From contig OZ038452.1 of NCBI GenBank assembly GCA_964036195.1, forward strand, positions 28,841,785 through 28,905,784: DNA of 64,000 bases, given 5' to 3'. This document shows, in pieces, positions 1-10,273 of this stretch; within the stretch, counting starts at the first letter, position 1, and every line of letters begins with the position of its first letter. The notes under the pieces were generated by a model. It worked only from the letters and a program-made list of their open reading frames with translations. It was not told where the DNA came from and did not search any database. The stretch comes from Sphaerolaimus hirsutus (lineage: Eukaryota > Nematoda > Chromadorea > Monhysterida > Sphaerolaimidae). The position numbers were made by a program, and so were the translations under genes.

Positions 1-39
1 NNNNNNNNNNNNNNNNNNNNNNNNNNNNNNNNNNNNNNN
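1..39. other. assembly gap (N run at window edge)
   Basis: Positions 1-39 are N. The gap truncates the left arm of the large inverted duplication and the TA-flanked repeat at 40-282. Confidence 0.99.
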
Positions 40-282
40 GGTACATACCATCTACATACTAATATTAGTCTACAGAACCTTATAAATGGCAGTTTTTGTT
101 GCATTTTTCGACGTCTGCGTACGTTTCAGACGACAATTTCATACTTGGTTTTCAAAAATTTTCTTGTGAAACAATAACCCCCCCCTCGAAATACCCCCCC
201 CTCGTTTAAAACCCCCCCCCCCCTCTCGGGACCACTATGAAACAATCACCCCCCGGGGGGTATTTCGAGGGAAATACGGTAA
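40..282. mobile_element. TA-flanked CCGTATT-family MITE, right part
   Basis: Seen: runs of C and G, copies of the TCGAAATACCCCC motif, and a right end reading AAATACGGTA. The interior matches 42980-43248, a complete copy in the channel gene. The right arm of the duplication at about 27917 lacks it and has a single TA at the junction, so this is a TA-duplicating insertion whose left end lies in or beyond the gap. Confidence 0.75.
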
Positions 283-435
283 TCTAAGGAAAAAGTAGGT
301 ACTCGATTTAACATTTTCCTGGAAAAAAGTATTTACATTTTTCTGCAATCATATTGAATAAAAACTAGGTATTTAACATTTAAATACATATCCTTCCAAA
401 AAAAATCCAAATTCAAAATTTCAACAACTCCGCAG

Positions 436-541
436 GTAATCTACGTGAAGCCGACGCCCTCAACCACCGAGCGGCCGGAGGCGACCCAGCCGCCGCTGCC
501 CTTCCAGCCCGTCGACGGGCCAGTTTTCTTCGTCACCAGAG
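436..541 (+). CDS. second copy of exon 4 of the secreted Pro/Thr-rich protein gene (partial gene)
   Basis: A 106-bp exon with acceptor CGCAG before 436 and donor GTGCGT after 541. It starts in phase 0 and encodes 35 residues beginning VIYVKPTPSTTERPEATQ, ending in FFVTR. It equals exon 4 of the minus-strand gene at 27670-27775 in length, phase and splice sites, and the protein is identical while about six codons differ synonymously. Upstream exons 1-3 are not found in this orientation; they would lie in or before the gap. Either a duplicated gene still under constraint, or the second haplotype of the same gene. Confidence 0.85.
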
Positions 542-614
542 GTGCGTGGGCGGGGTCGAAAAAAGTGACTCCGAAAAGTGATCTAGGCAACTTTAAAGTG
601 CGTCTGTTTTGCAG

Positions 615-712
615 ACGGCAGGCCACTTTACACTGACTCTGAGGGCCGCCCGCTGATCATCTACCCCGATGGCAGAAAGGTGGCTATTCGGTCGAACAGA
701 CTTCTGTTCAAG
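615..712 (+). CDS. second copy of exon 5 of the secreted Pro/Thr-rich protein gene (partial gene)
   Basis: A 98-bp exon with acceptor TTTTGCAG before 615 and donor GTGAGC after 712. With the single base carried over from the previous exon it encodes 33 residues starting DGRPLYTDSEGRPLI and ending SNRLLFK. Compared with 27508-27605 there is one conservative change (Ile for Val in the LIxYPDG segment) and about five synonymous changes. The exon ends at a codon boundary with no stop, so the gene must continue downstream, but I could not recognise the next exon. Confidence 0.85.
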
Positions 713-836
713 GTGAGCTTGAGCGAGCCCGTAAAAGTGTAAAACTGTAAAATGTAAAATATCATGCAAAGTTATTACAGTCATTTTCAGGGTATTTTAC
801 ATGAATTCTGACACTTTGTTAGACATTCTGATCCAC
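713..836. repeat. GTAAAATGT/ACATTTTAC short-motif repeat at the start of the next intron
   Basis: Short inverted copies of TGTAAAAT and ATTTTACA follow the exon donor. The same block is in the right arm (27380-27490), so it predates the duplication. Similar blocks lie at 10855-10975 and 29575-29715. Confidence 0.6.
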
Positions 837-1187
837 CTTTGAGAAATTTTTCACGTTAATCTCACATGGTTGAATAGTGTAAAGTAGGGGAGTAGTGTTG
901 GTAACACATCCCCAAAATTTTAGATTTATACCGCTCCCACAGCTCAAAAATCAGCGGGTGCCGGACCTGCTGTGGGACACCAAAAATGCCACAACAAAAT
1001 TTTGCACTGAGGGCGACCCACCCTGAGAGGGGTCGCCGCGACCCCCCTAATTCATGCGAGGTAGAGGGGGGTTGCGCCAACATCTCCCCCAAGTTTCAGT
1101 TTCTGGCGCGCCCTAGAACTGGAGATAGGGTGTCACAAGTACGATCAAAAATAGGGTGCCGGACGTGACCGGGAAGGTGTTTATATC
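837..1187. mobile_element. fragment of foldback family with CACCTTCCCG ends
   Basis: The segment at about 890-1183 matches the right half of the foldback at 10274-10852. It ends in GACCGGGAAGGTGTTTATA, as do the ends of 59086-61271. It is absent from the right arm of the duplication. The left end of this copy is not clear. Confidence 0.6.
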
Positions 1188-1740
1188 GGGTGGCCCACGT
1201 CAGGCGCACGGTTTCAATTGGCTCCCAACACGTCAATTTCGAATGAAAACTGCTCAAATTTTGTATGTCGGTAGAAAAATGTACCCCATTTGTTGTGTTA
1301 AGTGCACGGTTCCACATAACGAAAATTCATGTCGGAACGTGAAACACAGTTTTGTAAGTGTTTGAACTGTCGAACAAGCTTCAATTGTCTACCAAATCAC
1401 CAATTCTTCATAAAAATAGCCCAAATTTGGCATGGCAGTAGATAAATGTTCCCTATTTAGTATGTTAAACGCACACATTCATATCACCAGATTTGTCACA
1501 TTTATCACATCATATGCAAAAAACGTGACTCCACAGGACCACCTAAATTGGGACTGTTTTTAACATGTGAATATGAAACTGTGCTTCACGTTCAAAACGA
1601 AATCTTGTGATATGAAACCGTGCACTTAACATAACAAATGGGGTACATTTATCTACCCTCATACCAAATTTCAGCCATTTCCATCCAAAATTGACGTGTT
1701 GGGAGCCAATTGAAACCGTGCGGCTGACGTGGGCCACCCT
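1188..1740. mobile_element. foldback element with GGTGGCCCACGTCAG ends
   Basis: The left end GGTGGCCCACGTCAGGCGCA and the right end reading CTGACGTGGGCCACC are inverted copies. Homology continues inward for over 150 bp on each side (for example the AATTGGCTCCCAACACGTCA motif and its complement near 1700). No coding potential is seen. Absent from the corresponding place in the right arm (about 27340-27380). Confidence 0.75.
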
Positions 1741-2062
1741 GTAGATACCCATTTTGCGCGCAGAAATTGGCATCGCGAGGAGCATAATTGGAAGGAATTT
1801 AGTGATTTTCTGTGATTATCCTCCACCCACTGCGTCACTTCGAATCTTATTTATTTTTTTGCAGGTTTTGGGAATATCGTTTTCAAAAAATTGCAGTGTA
1901 TGTTTGAATGTGTTATTTTCTTTGTGAAGTAACTGTATACTCATAAAAGGAATAAAAATAAATAAAAACTGTGTGCTCATAAAAACCATTAAGCTAAAAA
2001 ATGAACAATAACCTATTACACATAACATTCACACTATTTAGAAGAAAAGCATTGAAATATGT
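1741..2062. other. non-coding sequence shared by all three duplicated units
   Basis: Matches 10980-11290 (direct) and 27040-27350 (inverted). No reading frame is convincing. This is the start of the unit present three times in the window. Confidence 0.5.
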
Positions 2063-2070
2063 GTCTCATA

Positions 2071-3507
2071 TAGTGATGGAATGGCGCCATGGCGCTGGCG
2101 CCAATTGAGGGCGCCAAAGGGCGCCGCGCCATGGCGCCATTGGCGCTTGGCGCCCTTTTTCTGTGGCGCCCCTGGCGCCTGGCGCCCACTTTCTCAAAGG
2201 CGCCATGGCGCCCTTGGCGCTTGGCGCCCTTTTTCTGTGGCGCCCTTGGCGCCTGGCGCCCTGCCTTAAAAGGGCGCCAAAATGGCGCCAGCAGGGTTTC
2301 GAGGTGACTGCCGCATAAATGAAAAAACAATAAAAAAACGTGTCCGCGGATAATCAAAATTTGCAAGATAAATGGACAGTGTGTGAGTGGATGAAAATAT
2401 TGCATCCAACGGTTCATAAGATGCGTCTGACTAATCAGAAGCTGAGAATGATGAATCGTCGAACCTGCAAACTCGCAAATCGACGGATTCAAATCGTCGC
2501 AATTCCCTATTCATTGACTTCAAGATCAGTTGGAAAATATATCAGTTGTGTTATTTGAAGTGGATGAATTTTTCGTCGAATGACAATTTTCATTGTGTTT
2601 GAATTGAATGTCATGTGGGGTAATATTTAGTGCAAATTTTGTTCTACCTACCGTATTACCTCGAAATACCCCCAGGGGGTTTATTATTTCGCCAGCAAAA
2701 TTTGAGGGGGGATAATTCGAGGGGGGGTTTATTCGAGGGGGGGGTCTATTATTTCGCCAGAAATTTTCGAAAATTCCCCATACGCAGACGTAGAAAAATC
2801 GAACAATTACATAGATGTATGTGTGTTTATAGGCATCTATAACTGTATATACACAAAAACCCTTCCCTAACGTCACTTAATCATCAGTTTTAACGTGTGT
2901 TCTGCATTGTACAGAACACAAACTGCGGTATTTGTCATGTACGTTCACGTTACACTCAATTTTAGGGGGGGTATTTCGAGGGGGGGGGGTTTATTATTTC
3001 CTCAGCCGAAATTTAGGGGGGGTATTTCGAGGGGGGGGTTAATTCAAGGGGGGGGTTAATTCGAGGTAATACGGTAGTTTCGTTTTTCTTGATTACATCC
3101 TTGAAAACGTGAATTAAGAAGTGTATGTGTGCAATGCAGTGCTGGAGAAATATTTTTAGCACACACAAGGTACTGTACAGACTTATTTAGCCTGGCGCCC
3201 TTGGCGCCTGGCGCCCTATTTTTCAAATGGCGCCATGGCGCCCTTGGCGCTTGGCGCCCTTTTTCCGTGGCGCCCTTAACGCCTGGCGCCCACTTTCTGA
3301 ATGGCGCCATGGCGCCCTTGGCGCTTGGCGCCCTTTTTCCGTGGCGCCCTTGGCGCCTGGCGCCCACTTTCTGAATGGCGCCATGGCGCCCTTGGCGCCT
3401 GGCGCCCTTTTTCTGTGGCGCCCTTGGCGCTTGGCGCCCAGTTTCCCAATGGCGCCATGGCGCCATTGGCGCCTGGCGCCCTTTTTTCTGGCGCTTTTCC
3501 ATCACTA
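2071..3507. mobile_element. hAT-like non-autonomous transposon with GGCGCC arrays
   Basis: Terminal inverted repeats begin TAGTGATGGAA and end TTTTCCATCACTA. It is flanked by an exact 8-bp duplication GTCTCATA (2063-2070, 3508-3515). The empty site exists in the right arm near 27000, where the sequence runs through GTCTCATA once. Both ends are arrays of GGCGCC-type palindromes (2079-2290 and 3190-3490). The right array has a 74-bp period starting ATGGCGCCATGGCGC at about 3227, 3301 and 3375. The middle (2300-3180) resembles the middle of 34274-35173 and carries a TA-MITE. An 8-bp duplication with TAGNG-type ends fits the hAT superfamily. No transposase. Confidence 0.93.
2651..3074. mobile_element. 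TA-flanked CCGTATT-family MITE nested in hAT-like element
   Basis: Starts TACCGTATTACCTCGAAATA and ends in the inverted form GAGGTAATACGGTA. Four internal blocks repeat the TTCGAGGGGG motif. The central part has sequence common to other long copies (TCGAACAATTACATAGATG region). Confidence 0.9.
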
Positions 3508-3884
3508 GTCTCATACAGAATGCATCATCTGAATTATTATCTGATCCACCTGTGTGAAATGTTTTCATCAATTTGCTTTCATAAGAAATCAAAAATTTGT
3601 GTACAAATGCAAACACAAAGGCCAATACTTTATAACATCACCAGGAAAGGACCACATAACATAGCGACAAGACACTTTTTGCATCATGTATTGTATAATC
3701 ATCAATAGTATACAGAAGTAAATGTAAAAATAACACAATAAATTTGTTGAGCAAACTTGTAAATAATTACAAACAGCACACACAGGAGAAGATTATGTGT
3801 TATCCAATGTCCAGTGGTGTTAAAAAATGTCATTTAAAAATTCACACTAAATTATCCTTTTATCTTAACATTTCTGCCTGTCAG

Positions 3885-4189
3885 ATAATATTCGGGCTTA
3901 ATTTGATTATCTACCGAAACAGTTAAACGTTTTCAAACACATGTGGCATGGAAAACGAATACCTATGTTTTATGGCCATTGTAGTGCAGGATGCAGCAGA
4001 TTTCTTACAGAAACTGACCGACATAAATATTAATTGGTCTTCCAGAGAAATATGTATTTAAGCCAATAATGATACTGCGATCACTCAGTGTCTAAAGTAT
4101 TTAGAAGGCGGTAAATTGAAAAGAATTCACAGTAATCTCAAACTAATCCGAACCGAACTATAATACCATGAAGATGCTGTACTTTCTCG
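3885..4189 (+). pseudogene. broken internal exon, unit copy 1
   Basis: Same exon as 12180-12463 and 26331-26631. Acceptor CTGTCAG precedes 3885 and the donor GTAAAG follows 4189. The frame is interrupted by several stops and a length change, although the segment reading DAADFLQKLTDIN is preserved. I do not recognise the family. Confidence 0.6.
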
Positions 4190-4602
4190 GTAAAGTGGAC
4201 TTTTTCACCATTTTTTACGCATTGTGCATAATTTTCAAACCCAAACAAGGCAATTCTTAAAGCAGCCCAATTCATCGCGTCTGAAATTACATTTACAATT
4301 TACACGTGATACTAAATATATGACAAATAACAATGCATTGTGCATCTGCCCGCGCTACCCAATCAAAAATCGTGCCAACACAGCAAAAAATGGGTGTGTG
4401 ATGCGCGGTGAAGTGTCCTGAAGTGGCTTCACACAGGGACGCAGTGTCGGCACGAAGACACTTCACTGCGTCGCTATACGCTTCACGAACCATTCAAAGT
4501 ATGCTGCAATGCATTTCACGAATTTGCATTGAAGTACATTTCATGAATTCGGCCCGTCGTGAAGCCAGGTGAAGTGTGTGAGTGAAGTCAAAATCTCGTG
4601 AA
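4190..4602. other. remnant downstream exon (LKQP) and AGTGAAGT-rich sequence
   Basis: 4240-4310 reads RQFLKQPNSSRLKLH in one frame. It corresponds to QLLKQPDSLRRKLHDT at about 13165-13210 and to 26225-26290 inverted, which suggests a following exon of the same unknown gene. 4400-4600 is rich in direct and inverted GAAGTG/CACTTC motifs, shared with the right arm. Confidence 0.4.
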
Positions 4603-5521
4603 TAGTGATGTAAAAGCGCCATGGCGCTGGCGCCAAACCAAAAAGCGCCATGGCGCTTTTGGCGCTTGGCGCCTTTTTGCCGTGGCGCCATTGGCGCTTG
4701 GCGCTCACAGTTTAAAAAGCGCCAAAAAAGCGCCATACCATCTGTGTACGTTTTCGATAGGTGGCATCAAAAATGCCATCAAAATATGAGATGATTGCTT
4801 TTTTGTTCCATCCATTTCTTGCATCACCTAACACTTGTGGTTCACACATCCAAATTTCATTGATATAAATATAAATAGCACAGCTTCACTTGCTTCACTA
4901 AGCTACTGAAACTTTCTGCATTCAGAAAAAAATCAATGATATCCATCAATGATTTAAATTCCGATGAAGACAAATTTTTGAATGGATACCTTGTTTTTGT
5001 TGTCGTTGAACTATCAAATACCCGGATTACATGAGTGTAGGGAATGCATTCGTACAATGAAGAACGTGCAAGTTCCGAGGGAAAAAACTCCTCCTAGAAA
5101 AGCACCCTCTTGATTACCTCCCTCAAAAACTTCTGATGAAAACATTACTCCCCTAGGGTCTTATTTGAGGATATACTAAAGGTACTTTCATTCACTGCGA
5201 GTAAATGTTTTGCACAAATTTTCAGGCAGCTTCATTCATAAAGTAGAGGAACAGCTTTGTGTATTTGGCATCCAGATATTGATGTACATGGCTAATTAAA
5301 AATCGACCAAGAAATTTTTGGCGCTGGCGCTATTCGCGCTTGGCGCTAAAGTCCTCTGGCGCCATTGGCGCTTGGCGCTACGGTCTGGAAAAGCGCCATG
5401 GCGCTTTTGGCGCTTGGCGCTAAAATCGTCTGGCGCCATTGGCGCTTGGCGCCGCAATGCGAAAAGCGCCATGGCGCTTTTGGCGCTTGGCGCCAAAACT
5501 CTGGCGCTTTTTACATCACTA
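4603..5521. mobile_element. hAT-like non-autonomous transposon with GGCGCC arrays
   Basis: Begins TAGTGATGTAAAAGCGCC and ends in the inverted form TTTTTACATCACTA. An exact 8-bp duplication CTCGTGAA lies at 4595-4602 and 5522-5529. The right arm has the uninterrupted site (CTCGTGAAGCGTGTGGAAG on the complement, about 25895-25925). GGCGCC/AGCGCC arrays occupy both ends (4617-4735 and 5318-5512). The 500-bp middle has no coding signal. Confidence 0.93.
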
Positions 5522-5636
5522 CTCGTGAAACGTGTGGAAGCGAGTGAAAGTGTCTTCACGGAGGCCGCTTGCACACACTTCACGAACCCGTTTTAGCAGT
5601 GCAATTCACTATCGCCAGTGTAACGGTAGTGCAAAC

Positions 5637-5861
5637 GGGGGTGCACTGATACGCACATCTGCCCGATACGCACATTTGCCCGTTTTTTGATTTGACACTT
5701 TTTCAAGTGATTTTCAGATATGAGTAAAGTGAAAAAAAGTTGCGCAATGACATTAGTGAACTTTTTCACTTTACTCATATCTGAAAATCACTTGAAAAAG
5801 TGTCAAGTCAAAAAACGGGCAAATGTGCGTATCGGGCAGATGTGCGTATCAGGCCTGACCC
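5637..5861. mobile_element. 225-bp foldback element, near-perfect palindrome
   Basis: The two halves are inverted copies with the repeated motif GATACGCACATCTGCCC near each end. The 8-bp duplication GTGCAAAC lies at 5629-5636 and 5862-5869. The right arm (about 25800-25815) has GTGCAAAC once. Insertion is 5 bp upstream of the acceptor of the exon at 5875. Confidence 0.9.
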
Positions 5862-5874
5862 GTGCAAACTTCAG

Positions 5875-6023
5875 CGCTGTCGCTTCTGTGCGTGGCGGCG
5901 GTCGCGGCGGCGCCGACCACTTACGAGGAAGCTGTGCAACAATACGGCAAGGAAATGGCGGATATGCTGCGCAGCGAAGGGTTTTTTGATGTGAACCCCA
6001 AAGGCAGCGCATTCAAGAGTTAG
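5875..6023 (+). CDS. terminal exon of a small secreted protein, unit copy 1
   Basis: The acceptor CTTCAG precedes 5875. The frame reads LSLLCVAAVAAAPTTYEEAV, continues with QQYGKEMADMLRSEGFFD, and stops at 6021-6023. The hydrophobic start followed by APT looks like the second half of a signal peptide whose Met would be in an earlier exon. Paralogous exons lie at 13438-13605 and 25615-25799 (minus). Compared with the right-arm copy, this one ends 12 codons earlier because CAG has become TAG. No family recognised. A polyadenylation-like AATAAA cluster follows at about 6495-6525. Confidence 0.55.
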
Positions 6024-6540
6024 TTTGTCGAACGGTCGGATGTTGGAAAACGGAAATGAAAATAACTCGCAGTTGTTTTGAAATTGGAAGATGAAAATGG
6101 ATAAAAATGTGCGCTTGGTGAAAATTGGAAAATCAGGAAGATGCCATGTCATACTTTCATTTCTATAACAAGAATAACAAGAATTAAAAAATGACTTATC
6201 CAGTGTGAGAGTATTAAATTCGACACAGCGATCGATTGAGCATGATCGTGTAAATAACAATATTCCTCGCAGCACTGCCCAAATGGAGATGACAGATCAA
6301 TGGTCAAAAAAGCAACACACGCTTTCCAGATATTTATGAATGTGAATTCAGCTATTCTACATTTTTTGTGTATATGCTGTATTCCTGTAGCTTGTATTGT
6401 ATTTTAAAATGCCTTTTAATTACATTTCAATGCGTGTTATAATTGCTCCTGTAATTATAAGCCACGCATTTGAATATTTTAGCGAATATTGTAGGAATAA
6501 ACTTGAATAAACTCGAATAAACAGGATTGAATATTTGGGT
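6024..6540 (+). other. conserved non-coding tail with AATAAA motifs
   Basis: Present in all three unit copies. It ends in GAATAAACTTGAATAAACTC, compatible with a 3' untranslated region of the small secreted-protein gene. The right-arm copy is interrupted by a TA-MITE. Confidence 0.4.
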
Positions 6541-7870
6541 CTTTATCTTATTGACGTTATCAGCCAATAAATGACTGAACTATTGGTATCATGAACATAA
6601 AAGTAAATACAAAAATACATACACATCAGAACGCCTGCAAAAAGTAATTTATACAGTCTTCAGGTATCTGACAATTGGAGATTTGGCATCTAGAACCTTG
6701 CAGAACCTGGCAAAAAAATGAGCACCGCATCACACCGGCGCTGGTGCCATTCCGAATAAATTGGCACTGGCACCGAGAACGGAAAGCAGGTTGCTGGTGC
6801 TAGCACAGAAAGGCACCACACCGCGTTGGAAGTTCCAAAGTGATTATCGGGTAGTTTCTTAGTGGCCACGCCTTCTTATTACCATGTTAAAGGTCAAAAA
6901 TACAATGTTGATATGTTTCCATGTAAAATACCCCCATTGACCTAACCCAGGTCTTAAATAAAAATTAGGTAAATGCTTTGTTCTTATTTTTGGGAGTGGG
7001 TAGAATTGGATACAATGCCACTATTTTTTCAAATGATTGAGACCATGACCTCAATACAGTTGATTTCAAATGATTCTACCAATTGTTTTTTCAATTAGAT
7101 CCAATCCAGATGTGACTGCATGAATGCAAATGCTGACATATATTCATGAAACATTTATTAATTTCTGCTTATGTGAATTTTTCCCATTTTTATTTTCATT
7201 CTAAAAGTCTCTGCTGTTTTGTGTGCAAAGATTGCTGTTACATGTTCAGTAAATTTCATTTAAAAATTATTCATGTGAAATACATTTGTCATTGTTATTT
7301 ATTTTTTATGTCTTCATTGCTCATTTCCACAACAACAAAATGAATGAGAATAAAAAACAACACATGCACACCATTGGAAACATCACAAAAACAAAACACT
7401 GAATTATAAAAAATTTGCTCATGCATTAATCAAAGAATATACAAACAGAACCACAATTTTAGCAAACACCAAAATGTCCAAAAATATATGGTTTCACCTG
7501 CTCTATCAAATGCAACAAACAGTTACCACGATCAATGTCATTTTTTCACAGTGAAAACTCATTCATGTTTGCAAATTTTATTCATAGTTTTCATCAAATG
7601 CTGATGCAAAAATAAAACCATAAAAATTCAATATTGTGGTCAGTTTTATCTCACAGCTGGACGTGTGATGAACCAAATTGAGTTTGGATTGAATTGAAAC
7701 CTAATTGAATTGAAATCCCGCAAATGACCCAGCTAAAAAAAATATCTATCTATCACAGAGTGTTTTTTTAAGAAATTTTGCCCTGATTTTCACAAAAAGT
7801 CGCTTATTTTCATTATGTTCAAAACACTAATTCATGCCTTATTCCCATTTTCACCGACTTTAGCTAGGTA
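6541..7870. other. gene-free sequence shared with right arm
   Basis: No reading frame is supported. 6714-6840 holds an old GGCACC/GGTGCC repeat, also at about 24260-24400. 7146-7700 is AT-rich and matches 22900-23520 inverted. Confidence 0.4.
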
Positions 7871-7874
7871 TATT

Positions 7875-8049
7875 GTGCCTGCGCACACTAGTTTTCACAC
7901 GAAATTTTGAGGACTAACAAATTAGCTTAGAACGCATTTGAGTTTTCTACAATCAGGTGGCCGTCAACTTCAGTTGACGGAGATTAACAATCATGAAGCT
8001 CGATCATGACTTTTAGAAATTTCGCGTGAAAACTAGTGTGCGCAGGGCC
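7875..8049. mobile_element. MITE with GCGCACACTAG ends
   Basis: Ends read TGCCTGCGCACACTAGTTTT and the inverted form AAAACTAGTGTGCGCAGGGC. Inside is another hairpin (GTCAACTTCAGTTGAC). The terminal motif is shared with the Harbinger ends at 44212 and 52308. The inverted partner at 17153-17334 is split by a GGTCCC-type element. Confidence 0.8.
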
Positions 8050-8115
8050 AATTTTCTGCTTTTTAAGCAATTTTTTGCCTTTTCTGCCTTCCACGCCTTG
8101 AGAAAGCTGATAAAC

Positions 8116-9289
8116 TCGGCATACATGATACTCTACAGGTTTGGTCCATTTATGTTTCGCTTCGCTGAGCGTCAATGAAATGCAACATCTTACTGAACAG
8201 CGAAGTGCGATACATCTTAAATACGGTAGAAAAACGGTGCACAGTGGGTCGTAAATATGTCAATATGTATAGTCGACGGACATATCATTCTACAAAATTG
8301 GAAAGTTATATTTTGTTCTTGTACGGAGCGAACGAGAAATGAAAATAGGTATTAAAAAAGAAAATGGAAAGATAATAAAAAGGAAAATAAAAATGCGCGG
8401 TTCTTTACGCACTCGTTTACTCCAATTTTTGTGCCGATAGGTGCTGCAAATTTCTGATTATACGTTTACCTACGTTAAATCTAATTCATATTTAGAAAAG
8501 TTACATGCTATCGATTCTTTTTGAAGAAAACTTGTTACGTTCAAAATTTTGAATTCAGAAAACGTTCCTGCTTTGTATTTATTCAGATGCTGTCCATCCA
8601 GACGACGCTTGGATGGCATCATGCCAAATAACTCAATCCGGTGGGCGCGCCAGCGCCATCCCTCGGTGCCGAGGGAGGGCGCAAGCGACCCACCCATAAT
8701 ATGGTCAGACACACCAAAATGCGGAAATTTCAAATTTCAAATCGCAATAACTTCGGAACGCAATACGCTAGTGCAGAACCGACTGCACCATTAAAAAGCC
8801 CGTGTCGAAAAGTACCACCATGCAAATTTTCAGATCCAACCGTTGAGTTCAGAGGAAGTTATTACGGATTTTCTTTTTCAAGTCGTGTTGTTGTTGTTGT
8901 TGTTCTTCTTCTTCTTGTTCTCCCGACAATCTTCAAACTGCAATAACTTCCTTGAAACACAACCGATTCTCATGGCTGATGGCTCATATGAAAGAGCATG
9001 TGATGCCATTTCTCATTTTCGGAATTTTTTTTACAGGCTCCGCCCACTTTGGGACGGTAGCTGTTTGAAATTTTCAAACCCCAATAAATTCAAAATTTGA
9101 ATACAAATGCGGCAATAAAAAAAATTTGTTGATGTGCATCATGACTAGAGCTTTCAAATGAGTCAGTTTTTGGCGACTTTGGTTGAGATTTACAAAAGTT
9201 ATTCAAGTTTGCTTGTTTTGTGTAAAATGCACACACATGCCTAAAGTACTGCTTGATGTGATACTGAGCATGTGACCTTGGAGTCAGTG
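8116..9289. other. gene-free spacer sequence with old repeats
   Basis: 8690-8850 matches 59020-59085 plus 61272-61400, where the CACCTTCCCG foldback has inserted. A GTT/CTT microsatellite lies at about 8886-8921. No coding frame is supported. Confidence 0.4.
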
Positions 9290-10050
9290 ATTACTTTCAG
9301 GTCATAAAGCTTTAGTGGTTACTGTCAAGTTAAATGTCAAGTTAAATATCAAGTCAAATGTCAAGTTGTATGTCAAGTGATGATGTTCATGTGATAATTG
9401 TTAAGTAGTTAATACCAAATCATCAGTGTCAAGTCAAGTGGTTACTGGTAAGTTATAAATGTCAAGTAGTCTATTTCAAGTCATCAATGTCAAGTGATAA
9501 TCTACAGGTTGTCAAGTGAAAAATCAGGTTGAATGTCAAGTTGTATGTCAGGTGATAATGTTCAGGTAATAATTATCAAGTGGTTAATGCTAAATCATCA
9601 ATGTGAAGTGGTTAATGGTAAGTGATGAATGACAAGTGGTTATATAAAGTCGTAAATGTCAATTGACAACTATCAGGTGATAAATGTCAAGTGGTTTATG
9701 TCTAGTCATGAATGTCAAGTGATAATCTTCAGGTCATAAATGTCAAGTGGTTTAAGTCAAGTCATCAATGTCAAGTGATAATGTTCAGGTGATAAATGTC
9801 ATGTGGTTTATGTCAGATCATAAATGTGAATTTACAACTATCAGATGAACAATGTCATGTGGTTTATGTCAGGTCAAAAATGTCAAGTGATAATGTCCAG
9901 GTGATAAATGTCATGTGGTTTTTGTCAAGTGATAGATGTCAAGTGATAATGTTCAGGTTGATAAATGTTATGTGGCCAATATCAAATCATCTGTGTCAAC
10001 TGGTCAATGGTAACTGATAAATGTCAAGTAGTTTATGTCAGTCCATAAAC
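9290..10050 (+). repeat. degenerate tandem repeat (AATGTCAAGTGATAA unit)
   Basis: About two dozen imperfect copies of a roughly 30-bp unit built from ATGTCAAGTGATAATGTTCA and AAATGTCAAGTGGTTTATG. All copies are in the same orientation. Spacing is irregular, so this is a minisatellite and not a CRISPR array. Confidence 0.8.
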
Positions 10051-10273
10051 AAGCTCCCCCACACTCAAAAATCCTGGGCCCCTGGCCACCCATAAGGTAC
10101 CACAAGCAGTGTGCTTATGAAGAGGCAGAAATCTCTCAAATGACAAAAGGCTTTGTACCAGGTGCAAAATCATTTTGGTGATATTTTTTAAGCAAATTAG
10201 CCATTAGCTTTTGTCACCACATGCCTTCAGTGTGTAAGTAAGCATCCGCTGGTTCCAATCCCAGACCCTGTAA

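Larger units (their letters stand above)
283..8115 (+). repeat. left arm of large inverted duplication
   Basis: This stretch matches the reverse complement of about 17091-27917 over most of its length, at high but imperfect identity. It includes two coding exons, splice sites and unique intronic sequence, so it is a segmental duplication and not a transposon. Sequence present only in this arm: nested foldbacks at about 837-1745, hAT-like elements at 2071-3507 and 4603-5521, and a 225-bp foldback at 5637-5861. The outer boundary coincides with a TA-MITE; the inner boundary is near a GAGAAAGCTGATA stretch at 8101-8113. Either a real inverted duplication or two haplotypes misjoined in the assembly would look like this. 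Confidence 0.85.

Noticed and set aside
3129-3708. Many overlapping long frames reading APWRPWRLAPFF-like repeats in the GGCGCC arrays
   Set aside because: They exist in several frames on both strands with the same period as the DNA repeat and lie in transposon ends; no start context or codon pattern.
8843-9100. 85-codon frame with a Val/Leu/Phe run
   Set aside because: The run is a GTT/CTT microsatellite; no other support.
9290-10050. CRISPR-like array
   Set aside because: Units are degenerate, have no spacers of constant length, and the genome is eukaryotic.
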